From an uncultured Flavobacteriaceae bacterium (GTDB lineage: Bacteria > Bacteroidota > Bacteroidia > Flavobacteriales > Flavobacteriaceae), in the NCBI GenBank assembly GCA_943789455.1, contig CALSUE010000001.1, positions 884,001 through 948,000 of the forward strand: a stretch of 64,000 bases of DNA, given 5' to 3'. How positions within the stretch are numbered: the stretch's first letter is position 1; every line of letters begins with the position of its first letter. A program made the position numbers and the translations under genes. The notes beneath the pieces were generated by a model that searched no databases, was not told the DNA's origin, and saw nothing but the letters and a program-made list of their open reading frames with translations. This document shows, one piece after another, positions 59,695-64,000 of the stretch.

Positions 59695-60150
59695 TTATTG
59701 TTTTACTTTAAGACTCCATTCAAAGTGAAAATTACATACAGAAACCCCTTCTGTATTAAAGCCTTCTGCCTTCATGGTAATAACTCTACCCTCTCCGGTT
59801 TTGTTAGATTCTTCTAAAGCATTGGCTACCAACCCACCATGATGACATTCAAATCTAATCTTACCTGTAGCTTTTTTGGTAAAATTACCACGCTGATTGG
59901 TAACCAACATAGATACATTTTTTCCAATATTTTCTATACCTTTCATTACCAATACCCCAGTTGCCATTTCTGCAGCCATACCTTGTGCTGCCCAGAACAT
60001 AGATTTAAAAGGGTTTTGATTCATCCATTTGTGAGTAATACTAACTATAGCTGTTTCTTCCTGAATTGAAACCACCCGAACTCCTCCCAAATATGCAAGA
60101 GGTAATTTAAAAAACATAAATCTATTGATTCTTTTAGGTGTAATGTTCAT
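59695..60150 (-). CDS. DUF4442 hot-dog-fold protein
   Basis: A 151-residue protein of the DUF4442 family, thioesterase-like hot-dog fold (SITHKWMNQNPFKSMFWAAQGMAAEMATG). Family members are assumed to act on acyl-CoA or similar thioesters, but this is not shown. It converges on the DUF4369 gene. Confidence 0.83.
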   Translation of the reverse strand: MNITPKRINRFMFFKLPLAYLGGVRVVSIQEETAIVSITHKWMNQNPFKSMFWAAQGMAAEMATGVLVMKGIENIGKNVSMLVTNQRGNFTKKATGKIRFECHHGGLVANALEESNKTGEGRVITMKAEGFNTEGVSVCNFHFEWSLKVKQ

Positions 60151-60303
60151 GAAGTATAAATTTGTTGCGAAAGATACTTATAAATTATGAGCTTAGAAAT
60201 TGAATAAAGGGAAAAGTATTGAGAAATAATACCTAAAACTTAGTGGATCATAAAATGAAAAATGGCTTGTTTGTTTGGGTAATATTCAAAAATCTATTAG
60301 GCC

Positions 60304-60477
60304 TTAATTTTCTGAATAGTTATTAAAAAAATAAATCACTATTGTGGTAATTATACTTGCAACAAAAGTCTCTAAAATAAATAAAGAATTGACCTCGTTT
60401 TCAAAAACTAAAATTTTAAGGACACTAAATATTAATGCAAAAGCAATAAAGAATAAAGAATATTTTAAAAATTTCAT
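60304..60477 (-). CDS. Small two-helix membrane protein, unknown
   Basis: A 57-residue protein starting MKFLKYSLFFIAFALIFSVL and ending FFNNYSEN. It has two hydrophobic helices (about 6-24 and 33-51) joined by a short acidic loop (ENEVNS). No family recognised. About 80 bp upstream is a 22-bp perfect palindrome. In the rest of the region between the DUF4442 gene and the symporter gene (60151-60650) I see no other gene. Confidence 0.6.
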   Translation of the reverse strand: MKFLKYSLFFIAFALIFSVLKILVFENEVNSLFILETFVASIITTIVIYFFNNYSEN

Positions 60478-60556
60478 AACGTTTTTTTTGTGATGGCCGT
60501 ATGAAACATTTATATCAAAAACCTTTCCAATAATACAAAATAAAAAAAATTATTTT

Positions 60557-60578
60557 TTATATAAGTATACTTATATAA
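60557..60578. promoter_or_regulatory. 22-bp perfect palindrome, possible operator
   Basis: The half-site is TTATATAAGTA, followed by its exact reverse complement with no spacer. It contains no G-C-rich stem or T tract that would make it a normal terminator. It lies upstream of the small membrane protein gene and downstream of the symporter gene. Confidence 0.45.
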
Positions 60579-60650
60579 GGTGCCAAATTATTTAAAGGTT
60601 GCGTTAATTTTTTAAAAAAATATTTAGATTAAGTTAATACCCAAATTCGC

Positions 60651-62099
60651 TTATACCATACCTGCTTTTTTAATAAACTGAGTTGACTTCTCTACCTCAG
60701 GTTTGGTAAGTAAACTAACACCAACAAAGATAACAGCAGAAGTTACCATACCAATAAGCGCCTGTTCTACTGAAGCAATTTCCCAGGCTGTAGGTAGTTT
60801 TACACCCAGGGCTACAAGCATGTTGTAGCTAGAGAATATGAGACCAAATATAATGGAGGCAAATGCTCCTTTAGAGTTTCCTGCTTTCCAAATAAAAGCC
60901 AAAACCAAAGGCACAAAGGCTCCGGTGGCTAAAAAGTCTGACCCTATCCAAGCAATGCGAAGTATTGAACGTATCTCTAAACTAATTAGTAAGCCTAATA
61001 AAGCAATGACTACTGTAGAAATTTTCCCTACAAATACAATTTCCTTAGCACTAACATTTGGTTTTATTTTACTCTTATAAATATCTACACTAAGCACCAA
61101 AGCTCCGGTATTTATCATAGAATCCATGGTAGACATAATTGCAGAACACAGGCCAACAAAAATAAAGGCAGCCAAGCCAACAGGCATAAATTTAACAATC
61201 ATGGCTGGGACAATACCTCCTTCTGGTATAGCATCAAATATACCTAAACTTAATACCCCTGTTAAAGTAACAATAAGGTACAATGGAATAAATACAAAGA
61301 AAGCTAAAGACATCATTTTTTTTGCATCATTGGGTTTCTTAGTTGCGGAAATTCTTTGCCAAATATTGGCTTGTATCATCCAAGAACAGCCAAAGGTTAT
61401 AATAAAAACTAGGTTGTTTGAAATGTTATGAAAAAAGGAAAAGAATGCTGGTTTGTTTTGTTCTAAAGCAATTTCTTGTACTTTTTCAAAACCGCCAGAA
61501 TGTTGGTAAGCAACTACAAAAAGAACTACAACAGCTATAAGTAAAAATACAAACTGAATAATATCTGTAATAACCACTCCTTTAAAACCTCCAAAGAAGG
61601 AATATAATAACACAATACTAGTGCCTACAAGAGCTGCTATTTTATAATCAATATCAAAAAAAGATTGAAAGAAATTACCAATTACAACCGCTTGGGTAGC
61701 TACTCCTAAAATCATAAAAATTAAGATGAGTAACGAAAGTAAAAAAGCTACTTTTTTATTGTAGCGAGCTTCCATAAGTTGTGGCTGGGTAATAGTACCA
61801 ATTTTTCTAATGGCTTTAGAAAAAAGGTACATTAAAAAGGTAGAAAAAAGTACAGGCATGCCATAAATCCAAAAAGAGCTGATTCCTTGGTTAAAACCAT
61901 GATCTACCAAATCTATGGCAGAACCACCTCCCCACCATGAAGCAATAAAGGTAATAGACAAGGCCCAAAAAGGCAGTTGCCGGCCTGCTAAAAAATAGTC
62001 TTCTGCAGAAGTACTTTTTTTTGCTCTGAGTACAACCACCATAATACCAACAAAATAAAGTGCTAATAAAATTGAAGAAATATACTGAAGTTGTGTCAT
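60651..62099 (-). CDS. Sodium:solute symporter (SSS family)
   Basis: A sodium-coupled transporter of 482 residues with about 13 helices. AEDYFLAGRQLPFWALSITF and ASWWGGGSAIDLVDHGF near the N-terminus and the central GFKGVVITDIIQF are characteristic of the SSS family. ATG 62099 gives MTQLQYISSILLALYFVG as the first helix. The solute cannot be told (sugars, amino acids and organic acids are all used in the family). Confidence 0.92.
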   Translation of the reverse strand: MTQLQYISSILLALYFVGIMVVVLRAKKSTSAEDYFLAGRQLPFWALSITFIASWWGGGSAIDLVDHGFNQGISSFWIYGMPVLFSTFLMYLFSKAIRKIGTITQPQLMEARYNKKVAFLLSLLILIFMILGVATQAVVIGNFFQSFFDIDYKIAALVGTSIVLLYSFFGGFKGVVITDIIQFVFLLIAVVVLFVVAYQHSGGFEKVQEIALEQNKPAFFSFFHNISNNLVFIITFGCSWMIQANIWQRISATKKPNDAKKMMSLAFFVFIPLYLIVTLTGVLSLGIFDAIPEGGIVPAMIVKFMPVGLAAFIFVGLCSAIMSTMDSMINTGALVLSVDIYKSKIKPNVSAKEIVFVGKISTVVIALLGLLISLEIRSILRIAWIGSDFLATGAFVPLVLAFIWKAGNSKGAFASIIFGLIFSSYNMLVALGVKLPTAWEIASVEQALIGMVTSAVIFVGVSLLTKPEVEKSTQFIKKAGMV

Positions 62100-62232
62100 T
62101 ATTTTTTAATAAATATTTATCCAAAGCTAAGAATTAAATGATAGTAAAGTAGGTCTAGGTAGTTATTAAACAGTTCATCTAAAAAAATCAACAATTGAGT
62201 TATTAATTTTTAATTAAATACAAGTAAAATAA

Positions 62233-62240
62233 TACATTTG
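62233..62240 (+). promoter_or_regulatory. -7 promoter element of the head-GIN lipoprotein gene
   Basis: TACATTTG fits TAnnTTTG and ends 15 nt before the ATG at 62256. Confidence 0.5.
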
Positions 62241-62255
62241 TCAAAAATAAAAACT

Positions 62256-63035
62256 ATGAAACTAATTATCATCAAATTTACAGCCTTCCTAATCCTTACT
62301 ACCCTTTCGTCATGCGGTATAGATATGCTAAATAGGATTGAAGGAAACAATAATGTAATCTCTATTAAAAGAGATATTAATGAAGATTTTACGAAAGTTA
62401 AAGTAAGTACGGGTATAGAATTAATAATAGACCAAGGGAATGAAGTTTCACTAACTGTAGAAGCTGACGAAAATTTGCATGACATTATTATCACAGAGCT
62501 TGAGGATGGAAAATTAAAAATTTACACAGAGAAAAATATTTGGAAATCTGCTTCAAAAAAAGTGTATTTAACTGTAAATACCCTGGAAGAGTTAAGAGCC
62601 TCTAGTGGTAGTAATGTGATCACTACTAATGTATTAAAAGCTACAGATCTTCATATTGGTTCTAGTAGTGGCGCAAGGTTAACTCTAGAGGTTACAGCTG
62701 TTAACCTTACTTCAACCACCAGTAGTGGTGCAAGTACCAATTTAGAAGTAAATGCTAAAAGTGTAGTGTCCAGTTCTAGTAGTGGTTCAAATATGAAAAT
62801 TAAAGGAAAAACCACGAACCATGAAACAAGTGCATCAAGTGGTAGCTCTATAAATGCCTATAAGTTACTGTCTAAAAATGTTACGACAAAGGTAAGTAGT
62901 GGTGCAAGTATAAGTGTCCATGCATCAGAATCTATTGATGGAAAAGCTAGTAGTGGAGGAAGTATTTCTTTTGAAGGGAATCCAGAAAAAATAAAAAGAA
63001 AAACATCATCCGGCGGAAGTATTTCTGGCAGTTAA
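62256..63035 (+). CDS. Head-GIN domain putative lipoprotein
   Basis: A 259-residue exported protein: signal MKLIIIKFTAFLILTTLSSC with lipobox Cys at 20. The body is the DUF2807 (head GIN) domain, a right-handed beta-helix shown by a repeating S-S-G-[SAG]-[SA] pattern at intervals of about 20 residues from residue 125 on (SSGSNV, SSGARL, SSGAST, SSGSNM, SSGSSI, SSGASI, SSGGSI twice). Members are often cell-surface, adhesin-like proteins; the ligand is unknown. A TTG at 62238 extends the frame, but it lies partly inside the promoter, so ATG 62256 is preferred. Confidence 0.92.
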   Translation: MKLIIIKFTAFLILTTLSSCGIDMLNRIEGNNNVISIKRDINEDFTKVKVSTGIELIIDQGNEVSLTVEADENLHDIIITELEDGKLKIYTEKNIWKSASKKVYLTVNTLEELRASSGSNVITTNVLKATDLHIGSSSGARLTLEVTAVNLTSTTSSGASTNLEVNAKSVVSSSSSGSNMKIKGKTTNHETSASSGSSINAYKLLSKNVTTKVSSGASISVHASESIDGKASSGGSISFEGNPEKIKRKTSSGGSISGS

Positions 63036-63090
63036 CAAAGTAACAATTAAATGAAAAAGAAAATATAGGTTTAATTTTGTTAGACTATTA

Positions 63091-63132
63091 AATAAGAGTT
63101 GCTTGAAATACAACAACTCTTATTTTTTTTTC
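63091..63132. terminator. Terminator after the head-GIN gene
   Basis: AATAAGAGTTG (63091-63101) pairs with CAACTCTTATT (63114-63124) around a 12-nt loop and is followed by T residues; it also overlaps the 3' end of the convergent DUF2721 gene. Confidence 0.75.
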
Positions 63133-63527
63133 AAATGTTCTTCTATATCGGCAAGATGGTGTTCTAATGCTTGTGATGAAATTTGTATTTCTCTGATTAA
63201 TAAAGTGAGTGAAACAAGCAATAACAACAGTGCTATACCAAATAACCAAATGGCCACAAGTTTACATTCTATATAAATTAAAAACATGGTTAAGACGCAC
63301 AATAATAAACTTCCTATCCCAAATATTTGCATCCAACGTGTTAGCGTAAGTCTTAGTTTGAGGTTTTTAATTTGTCTGAGTAACGATTCATCTTTATTAT
63401 CTAAATAAACAGCATGTAGATTTCTAATTACTGCAGCGTAGGCTAGAAATCGGTTGGTGTAGGCTAACATAATTAAAGATATTGCTGAAAATAATAAGGC
63501 GGGTGTGGTTAATGTTAATGCTTCCAT
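63120..63527 (-). CDS. DUF2721 family membrane protein
   Basis: A 135-residue protein with three hydrophobic helices and the family start MEALTLTTPALLFSAISLIM (ATG 63527, eight codons into the longest frame, chosen because it matches the family N-terminus). Basic loops LKLRLTLTRWMQIFG and a C-terminal coiled-coil tail (QALEHHLADIEEHLKKK). Function unknown. It is divergent from the dipeptidase gene with 36 bp between start codons. Confidence 0.87.
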   Translation of the reverse strand: MEALTLTTPALLFSAISLIMLAYTNRFLAYAAVIRNLHAVYLDNKDESLLRQIKNLKLRLTLTRWMQIFGIGSLLLCVLTMFLIYIECKLVAIWLFGIALLLLLVSLTLLIREIQISSQALEHHLADIEEHLKKK

Positions 63528-63563
63528 AAGAGCAAAATTAAATATTTTCAATACTTTTAAGGC

Positions 63564-64000
63564 ATGAAATCACTTATTATTATTTTTATAGTATTGATCA
63601 GTTCTCAAATTAACAGTCAAACACTCCCGCAAGGATTTTCTTATGTTTCAGAAATTGATGCTACAATTAAGAAGGAGTTAAGATATAGTACTTCAAATAA
63701 TTTTATAGGACAGCCTATTGATGGATACATAAAAGATAGCCTTATTATATCAACACCTGCAGCCAAGGCACTAAAAAAAATTCAAACTAAATTGATGCTT
63801 TCTGGCCTCAGTCTTAAAATTTTTGATGCCTACAGACCCCAACAAGCTGTAGATCATTTTGTCAGATGGGCCAAAGTATTGAATGATACCTTAATGAAAC
63901 AGTTATATTACCCGGATGTTCAAAAATCTGAATTGTTTACACTAGGTTATATTGCCTTAAAATCTGGTCATACAAGAGGCAGTACAGTAGATCTTACTAT
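63564..64000 (+). CDS. D-alanyl-D-alanine dipeptidase (VanX/DdpX type), cut by window end
   Basis: Starts with a signal peptide (MKSLIIIFIVLISSQINSQ) and continues as the peptidase family M15D: YVSEIDATIKKELRYST, FDAYRPQQAVDHF and SGHTRGSTVDLT, where His and Asp bind zinc. The 3' end lies beyond the window. It would hydrolyse D-Ala-D-Ala in the periplasm, probably in wall recycling rather than vancomycin resistance, since no van genes are seen. Confidence 0.9.
   Translation, partial: MKSLIIIFIVLISSQINSQTLPQGFSYVSEIDATIKKELRYSTSNNFIGQPIDGYIKDSLIISTPAAKALKKIQTKLMLSGLSLKIFDAYRPQQAVDHFVRWAKVLNDTLMKQLYYPDVQKSELFTLGYIALKSGHTRGSTVDLT

Noticed and set aside
62256..63035. DNA tandem repeat
   Set aside because: The repeated AGTAGTGG-like codons reflect the SSG turns of the beta-helix protein and diverge at the nucleotide level.
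63564..64000. Vancomycin-resistance gene
   Set aside because: VanX-type dipeptidases are common housekeeping enzymes in Gram-negative bacteria; no vanH, vanA or regulator is present in the window.

Overview
The window is an ordinary chromosomal segment of a low-GC member of the Bacteroidota, most likely family Flavobacteriaceae. This rests on family markers (a CAL67264-type small membrane protein, a head-GIN adhesin-like lipoprotein, a DUF4369 lipoprotein, long flavobacterial GAPDH, TamB divergent from TsaD, an amidase/MCE/LptD neighbourhood), on the general lack of Shine-Dalgarno sequences, and on many matches to the Bacteroidota -7 promoter element TAnnTTTG. I see no insertion sequence, prophage, CRISPR array, tRNA or rRNA gene. 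Genus assignment is not possible from the sequence alone.

Layout. 1-5.7 kb: end of a metallophosphatase, ligA, a long GAPDH and an HtrA protease. 5.8-9.0 kb: dapF-GNAT-mltG operon, then a secreted lysozyme-like protein whose signal peptide has no ATG/GTG/TTG start. 9.0-11.6 kb: dnaA, a low-molecular-weight phosphatase and an RsmI-type methylase. 11.8-18.3 kb: thioesterase, the coupled operon ribD-HAD-EamA-yigZ, GNAT-prmC, and a FAD protein. 18.4-22.2 kb: methyltransferase, lipoprotein, trmD, a GT39-type membrane glycosyltransferase and rplS. 22.2-22.7 kb: a roughly 430-nt stretch without a gene, with a near-ideal promoter, many hairpins and a strong terminator, which I propose as a non-coding RNA of unrecognised family. 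22.8-26.2 kb: monomeric isocitrate dehydrogenase, murQ, a small membrane protein. 26.3-33.5 kb: ettA, the CAL67264 protein, fadH-marR, acyl-CoA carboxylase beta, yebC.

33.5-42.2 kb is a long minus-strand run: N-acetylmuramoyl-L-alanine amidase, an MCE/MlaD protein, a paired membrane Fe-S protein and CCG-domain protein, then menaquinone genes menA, menC and menE with an SRPBCC protein and a CAAX-type protease between them. 42.4-45.5 kb: lptD-like gene and ridA. 45.5-47.5 kb: pfkA-gapA operon. 47.7-53.3 kb: tamB divergent from tsaD. 53.3-64 kb: S1/P1 nuclease, a 1075-residue BNR/sortilin-like exported protein, DUF819 transporter, DUF4369 lipoprotein, DUF4442 protein, a 57-residue membrane protein, sodium:solute symporter, head-GIN lipoprotein, DUF2721 protein and the start of a VanX-type D-Ala-D-Ala dipeptidase.

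Themes. Cell-envelope construction dominates (dapF, mltG, murQ, amidase, MlaD, LptD, TamB, HtrA, dipeptidase). Central carbon metabolism has two GAPDHs, PfkA and an NADP isocitrate dehydrogenase. The long GAPDH gene and the pfkA-gapA operon share the same 14-bp perfect palindrome in their upstream regions, which suggests one regulator controls both. The best leads are the candidate ncRNA at 22265-22691, this shared glycolytic operator, the AUU-start secreted protein, and several isolated perfect palindromes near regulator or small-protein genes.
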